NCBI GenBank assembly: GCA_028023455.1
Contig: JAQFVV010012394.1
Coordinates: 27,917,010 to 27,981,009, forward strand
Reading direction: 5' to 3'
Length of the DNA stretch: 64,000 nt
DNA from: Epiperipatus broadwayi
Taxonomy: Eukaryota; Onychophora; Udeonychophora; Euonychophora; Peripatidae
Each line of letters begins with the position of its first letter. Position 1 is the first letter of the stretch. The notes under the pieces were generated by a model. That model saw only the letters and a list, made by a program, of their open reading frames with translations, ran no database searches and was not told where the DNA came from. Shown here one piece after another: positions 1 to 11,608 of the stretch. Made by a program: the position numbers and the translations under genes.

Positions 1-323
1 TTTACACAAAACTATCTTATGTTAAAATCTCCACCATCGTATGATTTTTAAAACGTCTTTCTTTTTTCATTTTAAAAATAGGCAGTTGAAAGTTGAATGT
101 TATTTTTAATTAAACGATGCGGTCGGATTGTTTATCTGGTAAAGATGTGCACTTGTGAACTTTTGAGATATTAACAAAAATATTTTGAGACCGGATTTTT
201 TAATTTAATTAAGCTGGTATTTTAAATATTGTCTGGATTACAATGAGAGTGTTGTGTCTATATATATGTTTAAATTTTTGATAGCAGTGATTTTTAAATT
301 TTGCTTATATTATTATTAAAAAA

Positions 324-720
324 ATGATTAACTTAAATGCTCATGCATGTTATATTTTCTGCCTTTTTCAGATTAACATATCATCATCATCATTTTCAAC
401 TATTATCGATCCACCGCAGGATGATCTCTCCAAACTTAATTTATTTTCTCCCATCTCTAGCCTCTCTTCACCACATCATACCTGCTCATCTCCTTATTTG
501 ATCCATCCATCTTACATATGGTCTCTTTCTAGGTCTTTTACAATATCTTAGAATCTAGTTTGAGATTTTACCTGTCCATCTGTTATCATCTCCTCTAGAA
601 ATATGTCTAGTCCAATTCCATGTCAGTCTTTTAATTCTTTCAATGATGCCAGTAATACTTGTTTGTTCTCTCAACCATGTATTATATTTTTGATTTCTTC
701 CTGTTATTCCTTTTTTCTGT
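324..720 (-). mobile_element. RTE-like LINE 3' end, decayed
   Basis: Read on the minus strand, this stretch corresponds to the extreme C-terminus and 3' tail of a non-LTR reverse transcriptase. It has the GH-x-x-R-x-D-D-N-R type segment, a stretch resembling P-R-D/K-R-P-R, then W-M-D, and ends close to a short GATGATGATGAT tail. The same sequence recurs at 17715-18240, 25640-25790, 37385-37680 and 60470-60815, which is what defines it as a dispersed repeat. It carries several stops and is 5' truncated, as is usual for LINE copies. Confidence 0.7.
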
Positions 721-789
721 CTCTTTTTGTTTTATTTAATTAATACAGTTTCGTCTTCTTTGTTTCATCAGTTGTAATTTTTTTTTTGT

Positions 790-1135
790 CCTTGCATAAT
801 TTAGTGCAGTGGTAGAGTGTCGGGTCCTCAGATTCAATTCCAATTTTGGTACTTCCGGTGCTCAAACTAATTATGAATCCCCAAGCAATAAAAACCATTT
901 GATTATTTTTGGAAATGTTCACATGCTTTAGTGAAATGATAGAGTGTTAGACTCTAGTGGAACAAAAAGTCGGATTAATTCAAGTTCTGGCGTATTTTTT
1001 TGTCCTGCATTATTTAGTGTAGAGTGTAAGCCCCTGGGGTGTAATGTCATCAAATTGATTCCAGTTGTCATTTTCGGCCCTCAAACTTTTTATGATCTCG
1101 TAAGCAATAAACCCATTTGATTATCTTTTCATTTT
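790..1135 (+). repeat. Cluster of tRNA-derived SINE copies
   Basis: Two clear copies (about 795-908 and 1000-1125) and a partial one between them show the same plan: a tRNA-like head (GTGGTAGAGTGT), then ATTCAATTCCAA/ATTGATTCCAG resembling a degenerate RNA polymerase III B box, then CTCAAAC, then the tail AGCAATAAAAACCATTTGAT. The family recurs at 14060, 25815, 46725, 50700 and 55815 on + and at 17130, 17278, 33205 and 57838 on -. The open frame of 60 codons over 740-922 on the minus strand is an accident of this repeat. Confidence 0.7.
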
Positions 1136-1965
1136 TTTCTTTCAAATAATTGTTTTTGTTTTTTAAATTTTATGTTCTAATTAGATGTTCATCACTCTTA
1201 TTCATATTTTTAATATCTTATTCTGAACTATGGTTGAATCTTATCGATTCATAAAATAAATTTGCCTTTGTTCAATTCTGTTAAATGATGGCCATTCTAA
1301 AATCTTTCGCACATATTTTATTCTCACTTTGAAAGTTCCAAATATTAAGAAATCTTAAATATTCAAAATATTCATTAAAGTTCATGCTCAGACTTTTAAA
1401 ATAAATTGTTCTAAGAGGTTTACCAGTTATGTCCAACTAACACAAATGATAAACAAGTGAGTACTCACCTGTATTCTCAATTTACCTTCGAGCAGAGAAC
1501 AATTTCATACATTTACCACTTAGTACAAGTTGCTTATAGCTTTCTTTTATCAAATTAGGAGAAACAGAACATTATAATACTCAGTTGCTTTTCTGAGATA
1601 TTTTCTTAAGTGTTTGTTAATTTAAATTTTATATAGCTTCATATAAATTATCTGCTACATCCATTATTTATAGAGCAATTTCTAGCTTTTTTCTTTATCA
1701 CTGAAGCCTGAGATTCAAACTTGGAAGGATGCATGCATGCATGTAGAAATCACATTTAATTCCATTTTATCAGCCAAACTGAAAACCTGAAATTCAAATC
1801 AGCCAAAATTCTTCTAGATGTATTTTTAATCCCAAGCTAATATGGAATTGATTTTAAGGATGAGGATTTAAATACTAGGGGATTTTGTATGTATTTGATA
1901 TTCACTGCTTACTTAATCATGTGATAGATGGCGCTACTGAGAAAGGCTATGTCTGTCTAAACTTA

Positions 1966-2335
1966 AAGAGTTTGATAATGAAGAGAGAGTCCATAATAGT
2001 GATCATAATTTCTTTATACTAGAAATGATTAATGATATGATGGAAAATAGTAATAAAAGTAGAAAGGATAGTAAAAGATGTGGATAGAGAATGAATGATA
2101 AGAATAAGTTAGAAGAATATAAAATAAAAATAGAAGAAATCATGGAAGAGTTTGCTCATGATGAATATAAGGACTGGTGGGGTGAAGTAGAAAAAGAGAC
2201 AAATACAGTTTTAGGTAAGAATATTCAGAAGAATAAAAGTAATAGAAAAATGAGAATTAGTAAAAGTGTAGCAAACATGCAGACAATATAAATGTGCTAT
2301 TAAAAACAAAGACAGTGAAAAAGATCTTAATATTA
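1966..2335 (+). mobile_element. Non-LTR retrotransposon, endonuclease end and linker
   Basis: One frame runs from about 1966 to 2290 with a single in-frame TAG at 2085. It includes SDHNFF, which matches the S-D-H motif that closes the apurinic endonuclease domain of LINE ORF2, followed by a charged linker (EEFAHDEYKDWWGEVEKE). A W-W-pair linker before the reverse transcriptase is typical of non-LTR elements. The reverse transcriptase itself does not follow here; a related RT piece occurs at 5400-5935 and another on the minus strand at 34200-35110. Inactive. Confidence 0.6.
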
Positions 2336-5300
2336 AATGGTAAAATATTTTTAAAAAAAGAAGTTGGCTAATTATAAAGTGTGCCGGTCAAAATCGTGTA
2401 TTCATTCAACAAGACCAATAATCCAAGCAAAAGTACCTTGAATCCAACCATGCACAAGATACATATGTCAGGACAAGGATGAATCCTAACCTATTTGCCT
2501 AAATTATTGCCTCTCTGACTAATGGATAACGTTTGTGATGACACTAGCAGTGCTTGGTTTTATTCTGTCCCAACTGGAGGTCATGGTTCACATAGAGACT
2601 CAAAATAATAAAAGGGTTTATATGAAAAATCAATGATTTAATGAGTTCTGACGATTACAAAACAGTACAGATATGATTTGATCGATTACTAATGATTTGA
2701 ACCGTAATAATGATAATTCTTTCTGGTAACATTATAAAGAAGTGAATTTAAATCAAAGAAATACTTAAATAAATAGAGTAATTAACCTTAGAGATTGGGA
2801 GTGATGACAAACTAAGCTTATTTAAATAACAATACTATAGGAATTTATTAAGGAATTTAGTACAAAATAAGTAGTCTTTGTTTATATAACTTGGTTATTT
2901 TCTTTAATTCGTTTTGATGCGGCTTTGACAAACAATGTAAAAGTTTGTTAATTGGTCGGCCAAAACCAAACAGCAATAAAATAAGATATTACAAATAAAT
3001 CTGTTTTATATATATATATTACAAAATATGAAAGATGGGCATTTAAAACATTATTACATTTAAAATCATTCGTATATAATGAGTGTGGGAAGCAAAATAG
3101 TTCTTAAATAAATAATTGACAATTATACAGTCAGATTTAATTAATTAACAAAATTGTTTGTGAAGGACGTGCCATCATGGTAGAGAGCATTTCAGGTTTG
3201 CTAAATAAAGATATAAAATGATGAAGAAGGCAATATGCTATTATAGATTACAACAAAATAAATGAGGTCTGTTATTGACCCTCTGGGTGGCTTTACTACA
3301 GACAATTTTCTAGTAAATACAACTAGATGATGAGAAATGCTAGCCCTCCAGCCAAACATGTCTCTAAATAATCATAATAATATTTTGATGTGCATATACA
3401 TCTTAATAGCAATGCTCGAAAAGAATCCCTTGGTATGAACTATGTCTATTTTGAGGGAGTGTGAAAGATTGGACTGGTCATAGTTAAATTTCCGAAGGTC
3501 CTGATGAGTAAGTAGCAAAGCAAAATAATAAATGAATGGTTGTAGCTATAAAGCATTAATGCCTTAGACATATATATAGATAGTGTATCACTAACAAAAT
3601 TAATCAATGAATTCCTGATTAAAATAATCAGTTCCCTGACGTCGATAGAAAGTCCCCACAAACCTTAGTCCACTAATGAATGAATCATAAAACATAATAT
3701 AGAAAAGGAAGTCACGAATTAAATTTTAAAATATAAGTTGTTTTCCACACTTTAAAAATATTTAATTTATCAATAAAGGTATTAAATAGTTTATAAAAGA
3801 TTACAAAATAAGACTGTTTTTAATTAACATAGACGGGCATTAAATATCAAACTAATAAATTGTAAAGCATAATTTTAATATTTTCTGACAAATAAAATAT
3901 ATGTATGAAATATATATACTGATAAAATTCTATGATAAATTTTACTTAATTGATTCACTAAAATTATTTATTCTTTCAGAAATAATTACAGGGCTATTTT
4001 AAATTGGAGGTAATAGTAAGATACTTTTAAAATAATTTCAATCATTCAAATAAATATATATATGAGATACAAAACTAAAGGAGCTTTCTATTAATTAATT
4101 TACGGAAGGAAGTCTTCTTGTAATGATTTTTAAATTAAAAAAAAAATAACAGGGGGAGGATTTAAAGTTAATAGCTCATTGAATTTTGTAGTTGGCCATT
4201 TCAGTAAGTCAAATAATCTAAACAAACCGACAAAAATTAATTTAATTTGCTGCATCAAAATAATGTAAAATTTTATAAGAATTGATATTTTAAATTGAAT
4301 AAAATTAAAAGACGCATTTTAAACCAAGCCGTATAAACATCACACAGATATATAAAATATAAATTAGTATTGATTTGGAAAACAAGTAAAATGGAATCAA
4401 TGGCTTGCAGCAAATTGGACGTTACCTCAGAATCAATCAGTACGCATTCCATGGCTGGAAACAGACATTTATACAGTTAGATTATTTGCAGACTTCCTCG
4501 ACACAGACAGTCTCTGGCTAGATGTTTAAGCACTGGAAAGGCATAAATGAGTTGGTGGAACAGACCTCTGAGAAGCAAACGACCGATCTTTTCACCCCGT
4601 CATTTCTTTAGGCACGATATATATATAGATTAATCACTTCTCTTCAGTCAACTCAACAATAATTAATCCCTAATCAAATTTTTCAATATTTATGTGTTCT
4701 GGTCTTATCTAAAGGATTAAATCTACACTGACCTCCACCAATTGTAACTGCTCTCAGCAGTTCTGTGAGGTTGGTGCCACTTTGGAGGGAAAATCTCTAA
4801 CTCTGCATGAACATGCCCCAAGGGTTGATTTGCTAATTAAAAAAACAACAACAACAAGCATATTAAGTTTATCAGTCATTGTACTAACAAAATCTATTTA
4901 ATTATGGTTTAGATTAACAAAATGTAGATTTTATTCAGAAAAATTCGGTACAATGACTGTCAAAAATATTTGGTATAAACTTTTACAAAATATTTCTTAA
5001 AAATATTACATTGTTTAAATAATTGATTCTCAAGTGTACATTGATTAAAAGATAAATATAAAATGTTACCAACTGATTTGTTGAAGAAAATAAACTTTAA
5101 TAAAGAATTTGAAATATTTGTAACATTTTATAGATATCTAGGATTCAATTCAATTTGATAAAATAAATACAATATACATTTTTACAAATATAAAATAAAT
5201 AAACTAATATAAAAAGGTTAGTTTTAATTATAAAATAAGATTAATGAAATATAAAAGATTATAATATTGATTAAAATATACTACCCCCTATTATGAGATG

Positions 5301-5399
5301 GGTATCAGTTAATAAAGATTGGGTTCAAACCCAGACTAGTGCTGATGACATTGGCACTAGGTGAAGCAGGAATATGTACTATATTTCCAGCTTCAAAAG

Positions 5400-5935
5400 A
5401 GAGAATGAAATTAAGTAGTAATTTATAGGAGAATATTAATAAAAGTGGAAGAGGTGGCATTAAAAAAATTTGGAAATATATTAAAAGAAGAAATGTTGGG
5501 GAAAGAGAAATATTATTACTAAATGATGAGAAAAAAGAGTGTAGCTCTAAAGAAGAATTAGAGACAATCTTAAATAAGTATATAATGAATATAGGAGAGA
5601 TGTTAGATGTGATGGACAGAGTGATAACAAACATATAAGCATATATTAATGGAAATATTAGATTTACAGAAAATGAATTGAATGAGGCAAGGAAGAAATC
5701 GAAAAGTGGAAAGGCACGAGGTTTAGATGGATGGGCAGCAGAGATGGTGATGAATTTAGGAAATAGGGAAAAATTAAGTCTATTATTATGTTTTAATAAC
5801 ATGGCATAGAAAAGAGAATTTCCAGACAGCTGGAATAATACCAGAGTAAGGCTACTATATAAAGGAAAGGGTAATCATACAAGCTAAAAGTTATGGAATA
5901 TTTGTCTTCCATATTTAATTATAAAAGTTTTATTG
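5400..5935 (+). mobile_element. Non-LTR retrotransposon reverse transcriptase fragment
   Basis: The plus strand reads as the N-terminal part of a reverse transcriptase with in-frame stops: IWKYIKRR, then FTENELNEARKKSKSGKARG ending in GLDGWAAEMV, then PDSWNNTRVRLLYKGKGN. This fits RT motif 0/1 (K-A-x-G-x-D-G) and the P-x-x-W-x-x-x-R-x-x-L-L-x-K-G-x motif of LINE polymerases. The catalytic Y-A-D-D segment is not present. The long open frame on the minus strand at 5305-5802 is only the antisense of this. Confidence 0.75.
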
Positions 5936-6302
5936 GTCTAATTTAAAGCTTTAAGAATATTTATAGATCAGAGTTATCCAAATATGGCCCACGGTGAGTG
6001 ACGGTGCATTCCCCCTACAGGTTATGATACGGTGATTAACAACTATAAGCATCAAAATTGATATAAGTAGTTTAGTAAATGAAACTGAGCTTTCACAAAG
6101 CTTTCATTAAATGTTATATTACAAACAATTGTTGTATCTTGTCTACTGTTTTTTAAAAAAACTTTTGTAAACACCACAACTTCTCTTTTAAGATATTTTT
6201 GAAGTGCCCAGTAAACCCGATTAATGACACAACTTTCCAATAATTTAAGATATGTACTGTATTATTCTGAATGAGACCCTTGGATAAATAAGCAGCCCCT
6301 GG

Positions 6303-6633
6303 ATAAAACTGACATACTGTAGTTATTATTCCTATTTTGCTTATTTTTATAATAAGGTATTTATTTATATAGCACTACGTTAATAAATTGTAATTGTAAA
6401 TTAGCGATTAGGCTAATGCACATGCACTTTACATATTTTAAACATAAAGACTTTATCTTGTGCTTGAGAATGAGAGTATTCATTGAAGTATAGTTTAAAA
6501 TCTGTAAAGTGCATGCGCATTAGCCTAATCGCTAATTTACAATTACAATTTATTAACATAGCGCTATATAAATAAATACCTTATTATAAAAATAAACAAA
6601 ATAGGAGTAATAACTGCAGTATGTCAGTTTTAT
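6303..6633. repeat. 331 bp fold-back with 141 bp arms
   Basis: The arms 6303-6443 and 6493-6633 are reverse complements with few mismatches and equal length. A 49 bp spacer separates them. The outer ends read ATAAAACTGACATACTG and its complement. Immediate flanks differ (CCCCTGG on the left, ATACTACTG on the right), so I see no clear target-site duplication. It could be a miniature fold-back transposon or an inverted duplication of a retroelement end. No coding capacity. Confidence 0.8.
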
Positions 6634-7045
6634 ATACTACTGTAAATTTGTTTATTTTTATAAGTTGAAACAATAGAAGTGCTCTTAAGATCAGGTGACA
6701 ATTTCAGGAGGCCATATAATTCTACAAAATTTCTAGATGTCCTGGAGCTAACAGTGCATAAATTTCAAATGCTCTCCAGATATCCTATTGGGATCTGCTG
6801 CTGATACATTTTTAAGATTAAAAAAATTCTCATCTAAAAGATAATGATCTTGACAAGAAAAGTCATGTGATGTGGTGATTAATAACTTATAGATATTTAC
6901 TGAATGTGTGTGTGTTTTAATTTTTATTTGTAAATGGGTATACAAACTAATTTTATTTATTCTGAAAGATTAAGCATATTCTTAAGATGTTTGTTTGGAT
7001 AATAATTTTTAAATAACAGGTATTCAGATTAATAGTATTTTAATG

Positions 7046-8012
7046 TACACCTAGGTCTCGTTTTATGCGGTAGATAGGTTCCACTGAAAACCCACATTAA
7101 AAAAAATCACACAGAAATAGACTTGACTTACCTTGAAAAATGGGGGATACGTGCAGTAATTTTCAGAATTCGCATAAAAGCAAAGCAACAAGGAAAAATT
7201 ACTTTTAAAATTCGCATTAAAAAAATAAGCAAATAAAGTATGACTAATAAAAAATTTTAAATATTTGAAAAAAATTAATACAAGACAAATGTTTTTTACT
7301 TTTTTTATTACTACAGTATTTAATTTTACATTTTTGCATACATATTTTAATTATTACCGCTAGCGTTCGTTTGTAAACTGGTAAGAAATCAGATTCGATG
7401 TGATGTGATATATTGTGGCTTCTCCTTAAACGAAGTCAAGAATCTCTCAGCAATTATGCCAAGAGAAACCTGTTAGCCACTTTATTTTTATTCGTGATGT
7501 GATTTACAACTAGCACCACTTTCTGTCTTATGCTGTGTTAATGGTTTTCTATTTCTATATTTAAAAAATCAAATCGCACTCAAAACAAAATATTATACAT
7601 TATCATTAGAAAAATTATTTTCAGTTTATAAAATCTTCATTTTTTTTTTAAAAAATCTAAAAAATTATTTATTTCTGTTATATATAACAAAATATGGTTT
7701 AAACGTTTAAATTTTTTGAATATTTATTGCGATATTTTTATATGTAAGTATAAATCTATTATTATTATTTACTCATTAGTATAAATAGGTTATTTACATA
7801 GAAACTAATAATCTAAATACTACTTCAGGCCATATTCACGTTAGCTGCTAATATAACGTTATATTTTTGAAGAAAAAAAAAAAGTATTTCAAGTGAAAAT
7901 TTCTTGATATCTAATAAATATAGTGAAATATGAAAAATATTAAGAAGAAACATGAATCGCATAACTTCAAAATTGCATTAAAATAATCCACATTAAACAA
8001 GACCCAGGTGTA
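7046..8012. mobile_element. Tigger/pogo-like non-autonomous DNA transposon
   Basis: Terminal inverted repeats start CACCTAGGTCTCGTTTTATG on the left (7048) and end CATTAAACAAGACCCAGGTG on the right (8010), each next to a TA dinucleotide, as expected for the TA target duplication of Tc1/mariner-pogo elements. The subterminal text (TATGCGGTAGATAGGTTCCA) resembles the CGACTTATGCGG...GTTCC style of Tigger ends. No transposase frame survives, so this is a deletion derivative. A 75 bp unrelated repeat (7412-7488) sits inside it. Family assignment rests on the ends only. Confidence 0.6.
7412..7488 (+). repeat. Short conserved repeat with three-way-junction look
   Basis: About 75 bases starting GTGGCTTC and ending TTAGCCACTTTA are shared with 53938-54008 and, less well, 34016-34066. 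The ends GTGGCT/AGCCAC pair. Inside, CTTC...GAAG and CTCT...AGAG can form two further stems. At 34 and 54 kb the repeat continues for another 90-100 bases of common sequence, so it is probably the head of a SINE or the end of a retroelement. Here it interrupts the Tigger-like element and is flanked by repeats of GATGTGAT. Confidence 0.5.
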
Positions 8013-8609
8013 ATCAGATAGTTAGTTGCTTGGATGGTCATGTGATATTTGCAAAACAAAATTGACAGTTGAATCTTGGACCAGCACATTTATTGTTCAA
8101 GCCTGTCATTCCACTAAATGGGGTGAGACATTAAAAAAAAAACTTCTACACAAAAAAGGCGATAAAAAGTTTTGTATATCTCTTCAGAAATAATCTTTAT
8201 GAAGAGCATTTACTTAATACCAGCCTAATTTAATTATCTTTTGCTTTGAGAAAGAAAACACTGAGTCTGACTCACTCTTATTGGAAGAGTGGGACTAGTT
8301 TGTGAAAGAAGAACTAAAAGGTTAGGGCATCATTTTATCTCAAAAAACAACACACTGAGTGACATTGAAGAGGGATATTACACAATGTACAGACAAAACA
8401 GCTTCAATTTTTCACATTCAGAATAGAAAATTTGTTTCATTTGTGTTGATGTTTCAGTGGAGTCCCATATTATGATTCTTATTGGAAGCATTTGCTGGGA
8501 CATTAATATAATAGAATTGTATGGTTGATTACTTGAGAGTTCATGTGACATTTGAATGTTTTTGGTTTTTTTAAAAACATAAAAGTCATTATCATGCTAT
8601 GGGAATGAC

Positions 8610-9050
8610 TAGTATAAAACCACCGAAACATCACATGATCACGATTTTCTATGTTCACCCAAACTGTTAAAACAGTAGCAAAGTCTCCATACAGTGCATA
8701 AGAAATAATGAATTTTTTTTAAAAAAGCAAAGTATATAAATACTGATCTTGGATTGAATACATTATTGTGCTTTCATATAGTTAACTAAATAGATAAAAA
8801 GGTGATTTCTGAAGAGTTGCACTAGATCTTAAGATCTAGATGCAATGCTCTCATTTCCAAGACTCCTCACTAATGAAAGCCACATGTTAGACACTAGTCT
8901 GGAGATATTTGATGAGTAGGCACTGAATAGGGATTTTATGCACAAACCTTTCATCCATTGATTACTAAGGCTTGTGCTGGGTGGCGTTACTATATGGAGA
9001 GTTTGCTGCTGTTTTAACAGCTTCTGTAAACATAGAAATGGCTACCATGT
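8610..9050 (+). mobile_element. Family H fold-back element, degenerate copy
   Basis: Left part (8610-8700) is an inverted piece of the family's end (ACATCACATGATCAC). Then 8815-9035 carries the family core in plus orientation: ATCTTAAGATCTAGATGCA, the hammerhead-like segment, ATTTTATGCACAA, CATCCATTGATTACT and TGGAGAGTTTGC. The ribozyme-like core has decayed here (CTAATGA instead of CTGATGA, GACAC instead of GAAAC). No duplication at the ends was identified. Confidence 0.7.
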
Positions 9051-9871
9051 GGTGTTTTAATGACTTTAAATATAACCTTAATGGATTTTTAGAGCTAATC
9101 ATTCTTGACAAAGAGAATCACTAATGGTTATTTTTGGAAAATATACTCTGCTCTAAAAATGCATGAAGGTAGTTATATTTAACATTTTCAATGTTTTCTC
9201 TAAGTATGAAATATTTCAATGAGGGAGTCGTCTGTCATTAGTTTTTTTTTTTTTGGGGGGGGGGGGTCTTTTAGAAAGATTTTAAAATAATAAGAGAGAA
9301 CTCAACTCTTATATTCTATATCGATATGTAAGTGAAGTATGAGACAATCCCATGTTACATCCAATCACATCTACTTCGTCAGATTCAAAAATGGTATTTA
9401 GCTGATTGAGGAATAAACTAGTATAAATTAAGAGCTTGGAATAAGCTGTTGTGATGATAAAAATATTGCATTAATGATTTATTTTAATACGATAGAATGT
9501 TATTAATCTGAATATATATTATTTAAGAAATTCCTATTATCTAAAACAAAATTAAAGGTGGAGGAATGGGGGGAGAGGGAATCAGTAAATATGTATAAAT
9601 AATACTATAGTATTTGGTCTGTTTCACAAATCTGAAAAATCTAGAATCAGACTTCTGATTAATGATATTTTATCTGCAATTGTTCTCTTGTGTAATTATT
9701 TTTATAAAAGTAATACAAAATATAATCTGTCCTGTCTTAAAGTTTGTTTATTCTGTGGATAGGCTGTTGAACCATATCATTTGCATTTTTTTCATAAATT
9801 CAAGTACTATTCTATGATTAATAATTTTTATTAATCATTTAGTAGACTAGAGATTATCCACTTTAATTGAA

Positions 9872-10565
9872 TAATCTAGTCTAATGAATGTCTAATAAAA
9901 ATTATTAATATACTTCCATCAAGAGGTTTATGGTAAGGTTGTGAGGTGATAAATTTGGTGCATCAATTGAACTGTAGTAATTGGCCATCCGTATATACTG
10001 AACAATAATAGAGATCCTGTGACATGGGCCAATTGATGAGTGCTGGTAGCATGAAACATTCATTTTGGAGATGATACCTCTTTTTCAAATCTGTGGTTAT
10101 ATGTTTATGATTATACCCCTTCACAAGGTGTTGAAACCAGACAGAAAACAGTCCTTATCTTGCATGAGAGTGATGTAGTGAAAAATTATACTACGGAAAT
10201 ATTAATTAAGTGAATACGTTCTAGTCTAATGAATGACTAATAAGAATTATTTACTTCTATGAAGTGAATTGCATCAAGAGTGTGATAGCAGTAAGTTTGA
10301 CACATCAATTAAAGTGTAGTCATTGGCCATCTATATATACTAGACAATGATTTTAAAGATAGGTGTGAGATGATCTGGGTCAACTGGTGGTTCAAAATGA
10401 AATGTGCATCTTGGGGATCATACATCTTTTTCATGTCTGTGGTCATATGTCTGAGTATAACTCTCCACAAAGTGTTAAGTGGATAGAAACCAATCCCTAC
10501 TTTGCATGAGAATGGTATAGTGAAAATTACACTACATAAATATTCTTCATTAACTATTTTATGAT
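9872..10565 (+). repeat. Two tandem copies of a ~345 bp repeat (family F)
   Basis: Unit 1 begins CTAGTCTAATGAATGTCTAA near 9880. Unit 2 begins CTAGTCTAATGAATGACTAA near 10222. Both continue through GGCCATC, a CTGTGGT...ATATGT segment, AGAAACCA-like text and end AAATTATACTAC / AAATTACACTAC. Just upstream (9815-9910) an inverted partial copy makes a small fold-back. A related copy at 53231-53467 is arranged as a hairpin, and a fragment is at 61565-61650. No coding frame; the minus-strand ORF at 10309-10581 is incidental. Confidence 0.65.
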
Positions 10566-11597
10566 GTTTAAAACTAAGCAAAATGTATAAACATTTTTCA
10601 TATGGAAATCTTAATAAGTACTGAATTTAAAATAATTTTTCTGGAAAATTGGTTTTAGAAACAGATATTGAATTGAAAGTTTCCCTATTCTGAAGTTATT
10701 AAAGTTTTATTAGAAGATCTTTAAGTCAGTCATCATTCTTTTTAATGCATTACCATTAAATAATTTGTTGTAGAGTAAAAGGTTGATATCAAGAACAATT
10801 TACAGTCAAATGATTCAATTATGTTTAGATTAAACTATTTGAATGAGATACTATAGAAGTTTAATTGGTTTTAAAATATAATAGAATTCATGTATTAAAA
10901 TAAATTTTTGAAAAGTATTATGCCTCAGTACTATGAAATCAATCAAAATAATATTCTATATAAATTAAATGACACTGAAATAAGTGAATGTTCCCAAAAG
11001 TTTATTCATATTATATAAGTTCTACATAATTGAATCAAAGGAACTATAAGTGGAAAATCTGGGTTTTTGAAATGAAAACTGGTGTTAATTAAGGATATTT
11101 ACTACTTCCAATTTTTTTGATTTTTACGATTTTGGTTTAGACCAAATTAAAAGACAATATCGTAAAATATCAAATATTATTTAATATACTTTTTACAATG
11201 CAGTAAATTTTATTTATTTCTTAACATTTCCTTACAGTTTGGACTAATCAACAGTCATCTTCAGAGATATAATATTCAAATATTTATGATTACATAATTA
11301 ATAACCAGTTTGTTTTTAGAATATATAATAAACACTATTCAAATCTAAAAATGAAATTGTGCATGCTAAATATCAGATATAGAATAAATTAACTATATTA
11401 AATTTAGGAATATATTAGAAAATTCTGAATTTGTTGATGGCTCAAGCATGTAATTCATATTTTTTTAAACTTAGTTATTATATTTATTAGATTTTTTTGA
11501 AAAAAGTAATAATAATAATTAATAATGGTGCATTTTTTTATTTGTTTTATCAAAAATAATTATTTAATTTTTATTTTCATGTTTTTTTTTTTTTTAG

Positions 11598-11608
11598 ATT
11601 AATATGCA
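11598..11608 (+). other. 5'UTR remnant in first coding exon
   Basis: Between the acceptor AG (11596-11597) and the start codon there are 11 bases, ATTAATATGCA. They contain an upstream ATG at 11604 out of frame with the main start; its frame runs ATG CAA TGG into the gene. The chosen start at 11609 gives the expected N-terminus of the family. Confidence 0.6.

Larger units (their letters stand above)
1..11597. other. Upstream region / probable 5'UTR intron
   Basis: No coding exon of the host gene is recognised here. The 3' boundary is a strong splice acceptor: a run of about 15 T followed by AG at 11596-11597, only 11 bases before the start codon. The first exon of the gene is therefore probably non-coding and lies further upstream, inside or outside the window. 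The stretch holds LINE, SINE, Tigger-like and fold-back repeats listed separately. Between them (2400-5300, 5950-6300, 6640-7040, 9050-9870, 10570-11590) I see AT-rich sequence without a convincing gene. An 18 bp arm hairpin lies at about 4736-4790 (AACTGCT-CTC-AGCAGTT inside CACCAA/TTGGTG). Confidence 0.5.

Noticed and set aside
5305-5802. Longest minus-strand ORF (165 codons)
   Set aside because: It is antisense to a recognisable reverse transcriptase fragment on the plus strand.
11604-11606. Upstream ATG in the first coding exon
   Set aside because: Out of frame with the conserved N-terminus; noted as an upstream ATG only.
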